Origin: [Clostridium] saccharolyticum WM1
Lineage (GTDB): Bacteria; Bacillota; Clostridia; Lachnospirales; Lachnospiraceae
DNA: 64,000 bases
Assembly (NCBI RefSeq): GCF_000144625.1
Contig: NC_014376.1
Span: 3,224,001-3,288,000, forward strand
Reading direction: 5' to 3'
A program made the translations under genes and the position numbers. The notes beneath the pieces were generated by a model. That model was not told the DNA's origin. It ran no database searches and worked only from the letters and a program-made list of their open reading frames with translations. Below, piece after piece: positions 27,902-35,227 of this stretch. Every line of letters starts with the position of its first letter. Within the stretch, counting starts at the first letter, position 1.

Positions 27902-29185
27902 TTAATCCATCATATCTTCTTCATTAAAAGAAATAGGCTCCGGTCCGCTTACATAGGAAATCCCGTCAATATCTTTAATGTCTTCATACAGAGCCTCAGA
28001 AACCTGTATCTGCTCCAGACACAAGGTGTTTTTGATCCGAACAGCTCTGACCTTCTTGTAATCTAAGTTGTGGCAGCACCGGATGCACATGAGAAGTGCT
28101 TCCTTGTCCGTATTGGCATACAGGGGAATAGGACAAGCATCCATAATCCCTGTTGTTAAGACATTGGTCCATGTAACTTCCCAGTCAACCGAATTAAGAC
28201 AGCGGCGAGTCGTTATGTCCGCCGATCCAAGGCCGCATCCGTTGTGGTGTGCCTCTGGAGTAATCCCCCGGATAAACAGCTTTCTCAAATTGAGAGTATC
28301 CCCAAATGTACGTGTGATATTTCTTCCGGTTACATTTGGATCATGGCCGTTCCCGCTGATGTTTTTTCCGATCTCATCAATGATCAGCACATCGATATCA
28401 TTAAACAGGAACTTGGCCAGCTTCTGTTTCGCTGTCTCAAGCAGCCTTGCATCCGTTTCCATAAAGTTGTCTTTATTGCATACCTCAATGCTGCAAATGT
28501 CATCATAGGCATTCTGGACTACTCCGATTCCAAATGCAAAGGGACATTTTTCCAGAAACTTTTCAGCTACCGGAGGAATCAATTCTGCAAAACGGTGAAA
28601 TCCAAAGCTATGAAACATGGAAGCTCCCTTGTGCTTTGCGATACCTATGGCAATCATCTTAGCCAGGCCGCTTTCATGCGCTCCACGAAAATCCGTATGG
28701 GGTTTTACTTTATTTAATATGACAATCCCGTCGGATTCAAAGGCATACTTATCACAATAAAGGGGGATTCCATTCAGTTCGTCATATTGCACCACCTCCA
28801 TGGAAGACCTGATGGGAACTCCCATGTTTTTTTCTGTAATATGATAGCCCTCCAGCATCTCAAGCTGTCCCTCAGCCGTCCCTCCTCCATGGCTGCCCAT
28901 CGAAGGGATGATAAAAGGTTCTGCGCCCCATGTTTTCAGTACCTCGCAGGTGGTACGGATGATGACATCAAGCTGAGGGATTCCCCTGCTTCCAGCGGTT
29001 ATACAGATCCTTTTGCCTTTGTATCCTTCCTTGCCGGGTACCTTCTCAAGCTCTCTTCTCATGGTTGCTTCCACATCATTGACCCTGGCCGGATCATAGC
29101 TTTGACGAACCGTGACCATATTCGGCAGCGTAACCTGTTCAAGTCCCTGTATCGGAACATGTACTTCCGGAAAATTTATATACAT
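27902..29185 (-). CDS. LarA-family nickel-dependent 2-hydroxyacid racemase homologue
   Basis: 427 residues with the LarA N-terminal domain (DUF2088). The expected cofactor and catalytic region is present: MGSHGGGTAEGQLEML (His99), NKVKPHTDFRGAHESGLAKM (His163, His170, Lys176) and IAKHKGA. Family members carry a nickel-pincer cofactor and racemise lactate, malate or other 2-hydroxy acids. In this operon it could convert the S form into the R form needed by 2-hydroxyacyl-CoA dehydratase. No larB, larC or larE cofactor genes are in the window. Lactate racemase itself is only one possibility. Confidence 0.85.
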   Translation of the reverse strand: MYINFPEVHVPIQGLEQVTLPNMVTVRQSYDPARVNDVEATMRRELEKVPGKEGYKGKRICITAGSRGIPQLDVIIRTTCEVLKTWGAEPFIIPSMGSHGGGTAEGQLEMLEGYHITEKNMGVPIRSSMEVVQYDELNGIPLYCDKYAFESDGIVILNKVKPHTDFRGAHESGLAKMIAIGIAKHKGASMFHSFGFHRFAELIPPVAEKFLEKCPFAFGIGVVQNAYDDICSIEVCNKDNFMETDARLLETAKQKLAKFLFNDIDVLIIDEIGKNISGNGHDPNVTGRNITRTFGDTLNLRKLFIRGITPEAHHNGCGLGSADITTRRCLNSVDWEVTWTNVLTTGIMDACPIPLYANTDKEALLMCIRCCHNLDYKKVRAVRIKNTLCLEQIQVSEALYEDIKDIDGISYVSGPEPISFNEEDMMD

Positions 29186-29203
29186 TGCTCTTCTTCCTTT
29201 CTA

Positions 29204-30496
29204 TTAAGCCATACCAAACAGATAAAGCAGCATGATTAAAAATACCAAGGTAATTAAGGGTATAACACACGTTGAGATAAATACCGGAAAGTAGGAACTT
29301 CTATGATCGTTCTCCGTTATATTAAGCACCGTGACTACCAGTCCGTTATGGGGAAGAGAATCCAGACCCAGACTGGCTAATGTGGATACTCTGTGCAATG
29401 CTTCTACGTTTACTCCGAGAGGGATAAAATAATCCTTAATGATCGGCAGGGTAATCCCAAGGCCGCCAGAACCGGATCCGCATGCACCCGCCAGCAAAGT
29501 AACTGCTAATGCAGACGCAATGAGGGGGCTTCCGCCGATTCCTGTAACAGATTTAATTAATATATCAAATGCCGGTGTCACCTGAACCAATGAACCAAAA
29601 CCAACGACTGCAGATGTGCTGAATAAGGAACCAGTACCATCTCTTGTTCCGTCAGCCAAATGCTGCCAGATCTCCTTCCAGGGAATCTGCTTATAATAAA
29701 ACAGCAGACCGGAAACAAAACCTAAAAACAACGCCACTTCCGCTGAATATTTAAATACGTTCAAAGATACAAGCAAAACGATCATCGGCAATAGGGCTAC
29801 CAGAAAGCTGGGAAGCTCTTTTCCCTCTTTTACTTCCAACATGATTCTGTCTTTTTCCGTCATCTCGAAATGCAGCCCCTTCTTCTTACATTTGTCTGCA
29901 TACCAGAGTGTAAACCAGAATACCAATATGGCTTCAAATGCTGCCGCTATAAGGCCGGGGACCAAAGCAGCCGTCGCCGGCGTACCCAGGATTTGAGCCG
30001 GCATAAGATTCTGAATCTGCGGAGTGCCTGGCATCATACAGGAAAAAGTTCCTGCACCTGCGAAATATACCGCCGGAATCAGTGTTCTGGATATATCTCC
30101 TCTTTTAAACATGGATACCATAAGCGGGTACAGGGTAAACATACAGACAAATACGGACACACCGCCGTAAGTCAATACCGCACCGGCAATAATGATGGAC
30201 GGAATAATAAACTTATCCCCCAATTTGTCTACAATTACTTTAGCAATGGCATCTGCGGCACCACTGATATCCGTCAGTTTTCCAAACAGAGAACCTAAAA
30301 TAAAAATAAAGAAAAATTTACCAAAATATCCTGACAGACCCTGGACATAGGTTGTGGTAAAATGCTCTACAGGATTCATTCCTGCTGTGAGTAAAAGGAA
30401 CAAACCGGAAATCACGGCTGCAAAGAAAATCGGAACTTTCTTAAAACATAAAAATATCAACAATGCCAAACTCAAAAGTACCAGAAATATCTGCAT
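29204..30496 (-). CDS. GntP-family permease, putative 2-hydroxyacid transporter
   Basis: 430 residues with about twelve membrane segments. GACGSGSGGLGITLPIIKDY and HRVSTLASLGLDSLPHNG are hallmarks of the gluconate:H+ symporter (GntP) family, which also includes hydroxybutyrate and lactate-type carriers. It follows the dehydratase genes by 14 bp and precedes larA by 18 bp, so it is a good candidate for import of the 2-hydroxy acid. The real substrate is unknown. Confidence 0.88.
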   Translation of the reverse strand: MQIFLVLLSLALLIFLCFKKVPIFFAAVISGLFLLLTAGMNPVEHFTTTYVQGLSGYFGKFFFIFILGSLFGKLTDISGAADAIAKVIVDKLGDKFIIPSIIIAGAVLTYGGVSVFVCMFTLYPLMVSMFKRGDISRTLIPAVYFAGAGTFSCMMPGTPQIQNLMPAQILGTPATAALVPGLIAAAFEAILVFWFTLWYADKCKKKGLHFEMTEKDRIMLEVKEGKELPSFLVALLPMIVLLVSLNVFKYSAEVALFLGFVSGLLFYYKQIPWKEIWQHLADGTRDGTGSLFSTSAVVGFGSLVQVTPAFDILIKSVTGIGGSPLIASALAVTLLAGACGSGSGGLGITLPIIKDYFIPLGVNVEALHRVSTLASLGLDSLPHNGLVVTVLNITENDHRSSYFPVFISTCVIPLITLVFLIMLLYLFGMA

Positions 30497-30510
30497 ATGG
30501 ATTCCCCCTG

Positions 30511-31629
30511 TTAAAGCATATCTTTGAATGCTTCGATCATCGTTCCTGCCTGCTCGTAATTAACCATTTGCCTGTCTACTTCTATCTGGATAATAGGAAT
30601 TCCTGCCTCCCCGCAGGCTCTTTTCACCATAACATAATCAAATTCTTCCGGATCACAGAACTTCGTCAGGAGAACTACCACACCCCTTGCTTTGTATTTT
30701 TTTGCCAGGTCAACGATATAGCCGGCTCTCTTCTTTTCCGGGTCGTACAGAACGGAGCAATGGTCCATACGGGAAAACTTATCTGCAAGTCCGTCCAATG
30801 GTTCCAGCTCCAGATTCACATCCGTACGGTACTGTCTGGATTCATGGGCAACATCATCCCCAACAATCTGCAGTCCGTGTTCATCAAAGATCTTAAGCAG
30901 TCCATCGCTGTCAGCCAGAATTCCGGTGGTAATTACCCTGATTTTGCTTTCGGTTTCCTCTACCTGTGACAAAGCCTCCATGAACTGACAGACAAGAGCC
31001 GTATGTTCTTCCTTTTCCATGAAATAAGCGCTTTTAAAAATATCTCTCCTCTGAACTGCTGTGATGGAGGGGTGCTGTTCCAGAACCTCTGTCAGCTTTC
31101 TCATTGCCTCATTGTGTTCCTTGTAGATTTTATTGGACCGGGCAAGGGAGTCCTGGCTGAATGTCATACCGGTTGCTGCCTCTAAATCTTTTATGATACG
31201 CTCATAGGAAGCTTTTGTAAATTCTTTTCCCGAATCCGGCTTCCGGTTCTGGGGATAAGTCATAGGAATAAAGGGAATGTCCTTTACCGCATATTTCCAG
31301 TTCTGCCCCAGACACTTTAAAGAATCACAAAGGGAAGGAACCACAATGGCTGAGATTCCGCTGTATTCTCCTCTGATCCCAAGTTCCAGAATGCTCTGCA
31401 TGATGGAACAAATAAATCCAGGGAAGTATTTTTTTGATTCCTTCAGTTCTATATCTCCTCCCCATGCTCCCATTGGAACAAGCCCCATGGAATGGATCAG
31501 TTCTTCCGGCGTATAAACAGGGACACAGGCCACAACCTTCTTTCCCTGGGCCAGATAGGAATCCAGCTGTTTTTTTGGTGAACCCGCAATTTCATGAAAT
31601 TTTTCCAGTAATTCATTGAATGCTGCCAT
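30511..31629 (-). CDS. 2-hydroxyacyl-CoA dehydratase, beta-type subunit (HadC/FldC-like)
   Basis: 372 residues, the usual HadC/FldC length. Family features: VACVPVYTPEELIHSMGLVP near residue 33, GFICSIMQSILELG, VVPSLCDSLKCLGQNWK, and KFCDPEEFDYVMVKRACGEAG. The conserved cysteines hold a [4Fe-4S] cluster. With the alpha-type subunit it removes water from (R)-2-hydroxyacyl-CoA by a ketyl-radical mechanism. Its ATG shares one base with the stop of the alpha gene (TGATG), a sign of coupled synthesis of the heterodimer. Confidence 0.93.
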   Translation of the reverse strand: MAAFNELLEKFHEIAGSPKKQLDSYLAQGKKVVACVPVYTPEELIHSMGLVPMGAWGGDIELKESKKYFPGFICSIMQSILELGIRGEYSGISAIVVPSLCDSLKCLGQNWKYAVKDIPFIPMTYPQNRKPDSGKEFTKASYERIIKDLEAATGMTFSQDSLARSNKIYKEHNEAMRKLTEVLEQHPSITAVQRRDIFKSAYFMEKEEHTALVCQFMEALSQVEETESKIRVITTGILADSDGLLKIFDEHGLQIVGDDVAHESRQYRTDVNLELEPLDGLADKFSRMDHCSVLYDPEKKRAGYIVDLAKKYKARGVVVLLTKFCDPEEFDYVMVKRACGEAGIPIIQIEVDRQMVNYEQAGTMIEAFKDML

Positions 31630-32867
31630 CAGTCTTTCCCCCCTTTATTAGATTCCATGATTTCCGTCAATCCCTGAACCCTTGTTTCATACTGCGCCTC
31701 TGAGAAGTTCCTGGGATCTGCCTGATCGCCGTCAAATGAGGTAACCGGTATCCGGCAGTCCTCTCCGATCTGGCGGCTCATCTCATACATGAAGCCGCTC
31801 CAAAGCTTACAGGAACGGTTGGTATGTACCAAAAGTCCTTCCGCATTGGTCTTTTTTACAATGGCTTCCCTTTTATCCCTGGCATGCTCTAAGTTCATGG
31901 CATTGGGTACATTGCAGTAAGCCCGGATAAGACCGTCAAAGTCATCATAAATGAAGCCAAAGGCATCGGCATAAATGGTTGCAACCATGTTGATTCCCCG
32001 GGATTTTAAGCCGGTAGCCGTTGCTCTCAAATGAGGCCAGCAGGCAATTCCCTCAAACATGATTCTGTACTTTTCCTCTGCACGGAAGGTGCTGGTCCCT
32101 TCTTCCACTGCCTTTTTGTATTCCTCCAGCAGGGTTTCAAAGGCTTCGGCCGCTTCCACGGTCCCTCTTGCACAGACGGCAACTGCCATATGATTGAGTA
32201 AGTCAAAGCCGTTAAGGGGGGATGGAGTATATTTGGTATAGGATGTGGCCTCCAGCCATGCCCTGGAAGTCCTGTTTGAGATTTCCATGACCTCCTTGAA
32301 TTTCTCATCGCTCCATTTCTTACCTGTGATTTCTTCCAGCTGCTTCACAGCCGCCAGAAACTGGCTCTTTACATAAGCCACCTGGGCATCTGAAACCTCA
32401 TAGTCAGGATTAAAGGGAATGTCAATGAGAATTAAGGGGATTCCAAGCTCCTTTGAGATATTCTCGTACCATTTGATCATGCAGTTGCAGATGTTGTTGC
32501 AGCAAAGCACGAAGTCCGGCAGGGGCATGTTCTGTTCCGGTGTCTCTCCTACCTTCATATGTGCCAGGCTGATTCTTGCGTAAGCGCAGATATCATTGGA
32601 ATAACCTTCCGCTTCTGAAACTTCACACAGCCGCTGTCCGGCTCCTCTGGCTGCAATGGCTGCCGCCTGATTCTCAGGATAGCACACTTTAATTCCCAGA
32701 GTCTGAAAAATCTCCTGGGGGAAATTGCTGGCACACCAGCCGATTTTTTCTCCCCTGTCCTTTGCCTCCTGAACCTCCTTGTAATGCTTTACCACAATCT
32801 CATTCAGCTTAAATTTGGCTGAATTAGGATCAACGGTAAATTTCGGTTTTGTTTCACCTTCACCCAT
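31629..32867 (-). CDS. 2-hydroxyacyl-CoA dehydratase, alpha-type subunit (HadB/FldB-like)
   Basis: 412 residues. Key features: KIGWCASNFPQEIFQTLGI, the Cys-rich stretch VLCCNNICNCMIKWYENI, and HTNRSCKLWSGFMYEMSRQI near the C-terminus, which match HadB, FldB and lactoyl-CoA dehydratase subunits. It carries the active-site cluster and binds the acyl-CoA substrate. AGGAGG precedes the ATG. 12 bp after the activator gene and coupled to the beta subunit. Confidence 0.93.
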   Translation of the reverse strand: MGEGETKPKFTVDPNSAKFKLNEIVVKHYKEVQEAKDRGEKIGWCASNFPQEIFQTLGIKVCYPENQAAAIAARGAGQRLCEVSEAEGYSNDICAYARISLAHMKVGETPEQNMPLPDFVLCCNNICNCMIKWYENISKELGIPLILIDIPFNPDYEVSDAQVAYVKSQFLAAVKQLEEITGKKWSDEKFKEVMEISNRTSRAWLEATSYTKYTPSPLNGFDLLNHMAVAVCARGTVEAAEAFETLLEEYKKAVEEGTSTFRAEEKYRIMFEGIACWPHLRATATGLKSRGINMVATIYADAFGFIYDDFDGLIRAYCNVPNAMNLEHARDKREAIVKKTNAEGLLVHTNRSCKLWSGFMYEMSRQIGEDCRIPVTSFDGDQADPRNFSEAQYETRVQGLTEIMESNKGGKD

Positions 32868-32879
32868 GAAAAATTCCTC

Positions 32880-33653
32880 CTATAATGATTTATCGTAAGC
32901 GTAAAGCGCTGCACCCAAAGCACCCATGAGCTGGGCCATTGGTGTATAGGTAATTTCAAGTCCCAGCTCCTGCTCCATGGCTTTTCTTACTCCGCCATTT
33001 TTTGCAACGCCTCCGCTCATGCACACTGTTTCTTTCACACCGATCCGCTTGGCCAGAGATGCTACCCTGCTGGCTACTGACTGACAGATACCGGCTACCA
33101 GATCCGGAATCTCAACTCCGTTTGCCAGTTGGGAAATGACCTCGGATTCGGCGAATACCGTACAGGTACTGGATATTTTGACCGTGCTCTTTGAAATGGC
33201 CGCCTGTTTTTCCAGATCCTCAATCCTCAACTGAAGAATTCCTGCCATGACATCTAAAAACCTACCGGTCCCCGCCGCACACTTGTCATTCATCAAAAAT
33301 TCCGCCAGGCGCCCGTCGGCCCCCAGGGAAAGTATCTTTGCATCCTGTCCGCCGATATCAATAATGGTCCTCACTTCCGGCAGAAGGTGATGAACTCCTC
33401 TTGCATGGCAGCTCAGCTCACTCATCTCCCCATCGGCATTTTTTAACAGCTTTCTGCCATACCCGGTGGCATAAACAGAAGTGATCTCCTCCACCTTAAG
33501 GCTTCCTGCCGCAAGCACTGCTTCCATGGCCCGGTCCGGCCCGTCGGTTCCCGTCCCGGCAGCAATCAGGGAAGTGGCAATAATCTCCTGTCCATCCTTC
33601 AGAATAACAGCTTTGGAGGTGGTAGAGCCAATGTCAACTCCTAATGTGAACAT
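32880..33653 (-). CDS. 2-hydroxyacyl-CoA dehydratase activator (HadI/FldI/HgdC-like ATPase)
   Basis: 257 residues from the ATG at 33653, which has AAAGGA 7 bases away; an ATG two codons earlier is too close to the site. It is an ASKHA-fold protein: LGVDIGSTTSKAVILKDG binds ATP phosphates, IIDIGGQDAK is the adenosine-side motif, and the cysteines of MNDKCAAGTGRFL and SSTCTVFAESEV hold one [4Fe-4S] cluster between two subunits. It injects an energised electron into the dehydratase using ATP. First gene of the operon. Confidence 0.95.
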   Translation of the reverse strand: MFTLGVDIGSTTSKAVILKDGQEIIATSLIAAGTGTDGPDRAMEAVLAAGSLKVEEITSVYATGYGRKLLKNADGEMSELSCHARGVHHLLPEVRTIIDIGGQDAKILSLGADGRLAEFLMNDKCAAGTGRFLDVMAGILQLRIEDLEKQAAISKSTVKISSTCTVFAESEVISQLANGVEIPDLVAGICQSVASRVASLAKRIGVKETVCMSGGVAKNGGVRKAMEQELGLEITYTPMAQLMGALGAALYAYDKSL

Positions 33654-33708
33654 GGTCATTTCCTTTCTGATTGTTTAATTTATAACAATCTTTCTGAAAA
33701 AAATATAT

Positions 33709-33763
33709 ATGTATACATGTATACAAGTTAATGGCATGAAAAAAGTGTATCCTTGTATACAAG
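33709..33763. promoter_or_regulatory. Cluster of GntR-type operator palindromes upstream of the hydroxyacid operon
   Basis: Three TGTATACA-type palindromes lie 56-110 bp upstream of the activator start: ATGTATACAT (33709-33718), the overlapping CATGTATACAAG (33716-33727), and the perfect 12-bp CTTGTATACAAG (33752-33763). They fit the GT-N-AC type of FadR/FCD regulators. The GntR gene just upstream is the obvious candidate. I found no confident promoter hexamers beside them. Confidence 0.6.
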
Positions 33764-33914
33764 TTGAAACAAAAAATAAAAGGTCACAAGGTACATTTTT
33801 TCATGCATAGATTATCAAAATTTGTCTAATTTGTCAATGATTTTTTTTAAGTACAAAGCAATACTCCAGCAATATAGGGAAATCGGTCCAGGCATTGTTT
33901 TGCCCCTGTTCCAC

Positions 33915-34016
33915 CTATGCTCGTCTAATTTGTAACAATCTTTTTCCTAATAACAAATAACCGGCCGTATTGGTGCAGACAGCCATAAGACCCCATAGCT
34001 GCAGATTTCCCACCAT
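33915..34016 (-). CDS. Possible small hydrophobic peptide or relic after the GntR gene
   Basis: A 33-codon frame opens at ATG 34016 (AGGA 3 bases upstream) and reads MVGNLQLWGLMAVCTNTAGY, then a basic tail ending QIRRA. The same frame is open back to the GntR stop codon. It has one plausible membrane helix. It could be a short membrane protein or the C-terminal scrap of a lost transporter. The evidence is weak. Confidence 0.25.
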   Translation of the reverse strand: MVGNLQLWGLMAVCTNTAGYLLLGKRLLQIRRA

Positions 34017-34034
34017 TTTCCTAAGCCAGTCCGA

Positions 34035-34733
34035 TTAAATGTTTATGAAAAACTGAGAGTACTTTTCCTTTGCCTTATCTCTGATTTCAGATATGGTTTC
34101 CAGATGATCCGCCATCGCCTGCTGGGCTTTTATAAAATCACCGCCTTTGATTTCATTGACGATCCTCTGGTGCTCGTCGATTAAGTGAGGCATCCTTTTG
34201 CCAAGAGCCACGTCAAAATTCCGCCATCTTGAAATGTGGAGCATTAAATCCTCCAGTAATTTTATAAGATTATACCGTTCCACACTTTCCGCTATGGCCC
34301 GGTGGAATGCCGAATCCAGTTTTTGGAATTCCAGGTCATACCCCTCCACATTCCGGTAAGCTTCCTGCTTTTCCAAATTATCTTCCAATTCTCTTACCAG
34401 TCTTTCAATTTTCTGTTCATCCCTCTGGGACAACAGCTCGTAAAGCTCTTCCTTTTCCACGGCAGTCCTTAAAATCAGCAAATCCCCGATCAGCTTTAAG
34501 TCAATCAGGCTTACATACGTGCCTCTCTGGGGATATACCGTAAGAAGCCCCAGCTGATTGAGCCTTGCAAAAGCATTGCGGATGATGGTTCTTGACACCC
34601 CGTATTCATCTGCCATCTGGTTTTCACTGATTCTGGTACCTGGTTCTAATTCCAGTTTCAAAATTCGTTTTCTAAGATTTAAGAAAACATAATCAGCGGA
34701 AACCGGCTGGCTGTTACTTTTTATATAATCCAT
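34035..34733 (-). CDS. GntR-family (FadR/FCD) regulator of the hydroxyacid operon
   Basis: 232 residues from the ATG at 34733; a TTG at 34748 with AAGGA is an equally good start and adds five residues. The winged helix is ADYVFLNLRKRILKLELEPG with recognition region MADEYGVSRTIIRNAFARL. The FCD effector domain follows, with metal or ligand residues in FHRAIAES, HLIDEHQRIV and MADHLETI. Such proteins sense small carboxylic acids. It is upstream of and co-directional with the dehydratase operon, from its own promoter. Confidence 0.88.
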   Translation of the reverse strand: MDYIKSNSQPVSADYVFLNLRKRILKLELEPGTRISENQMADEYGVSRTIIRNAFARLNQLGLLTVYPQRGTYVSLIDLKLIGDLLILRTAVEKEELYELLSQRDEQKIERLVRELEDNLEKQEAYRNVEGYDLEFQKLDSAFHRAIAESVERYNLIKLLEDLMLHISRWRNFDVALGKRMPHLIDEHQRIVNEIKGGDFIKAQQAMADHLETISEIRDKAKEKYSQFFINI

Positions 34734-34778
34734 ATTCTTTACCTTCAATTCCTATTCCTTGTTTCTTGTTATGAAACG

Positions 34779-34808
34779 ATTATACTCTTGACTACAGTTT
34801 TCTGTCAA
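34779..34808 (-). promoter_or_regulatory. Consensus sigma-A promoter of the GntR/FCD regulator gene
   Basis: On the minus strand TTGACA (34808-34803), an 18-bp spacer and TATAAT (34784-34779) match consensus at every base. The predicted start is near 34772, about 40 nt before the ATG. GATTATACTC overlaps the -10, but there is no TGTATACA site here, so autoregulation is not obvious. Confidence 0.8.
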
Positions 34809-34984
34809 TTCGTTTCTTCTGGTCAGTATGGCTCCGGTTCCTCCATACCCAATCATATCTTCTTTTGCCTCCGCTTTTATCTGGTGGAACCGGTGGTGAT
34901 ATGTATTGGGATCCGGTGCATGGTACCGGTAGTTTTGTATCAGGGATTTTTTTAGGAAAAGCAGTTCAGATTTAGTTTTTCGTC

Positions 34985-35040
34985 AAAAGGAGCTTTTATC
35001 CAACGGCTGAATCTTAAATCCGTCAAAAAAAGCTCCCCTT
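34985..35040. repeat. Long hairpin repeat element, copy B
   Basis: AAAAGGAGCTTTT and AAAAAAAGCTCCCCTT form the arms. The interior (CCAACGGCTGAATCTTAAAT then CCGTCAA) aligns with that of copy A at 12621-12678, sharing ACGG, TGAATCTTA, TCA and the GGAGCTTTT arm. It lies in the gap between the GntR promoter and the end of the ManA-type gene. It may act as a terminator for the latter operon, although it is about 190 bp beyond its stop codon. Confidence 0.7.
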
Positions 35041-35227
35041 TGCTTTATACCCGTGTTTGGAGCCGGCCAGGCAAAACCTTCCCTCTTGATCTTTTTCATT
35101 CTCTCATAATCTCAGCCGCTGAAAAGGTACCCAGAATGCGCTCCAACACTCAGGCCCCCTTCCTCCGTCATCTTAATCGCCGTCCCGAATATCCATGGTC
35201 AACAGGCAGATTTTAGCACCGTAAATA
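35041..35227 (-). other. Gap after the ManA-type gene with possible degenerate coding sequence
   Basis: No intact gene. On the minus strand two overlapping fragments read like protein (GAKICLLTMDIRDGD, then in another frame MTEEGGLSVGAHSGYLFSG) before stops. They may be a frameshifted relic, but I cannot name a parent family. On the plus strand at about 34872-34970 another fragment (GGDMYWDPVHGTGSFVSGIF) is equally unassigned. Confidence 0.25.

Noticed and set aside
34872..34970. Plus-strand fragment reading GGDMYWDPVHGTGSFVSGIF
   Set aside because: It looks protein-like but has no start, no recognisable family and no intact flanks, so I did not call a gene.
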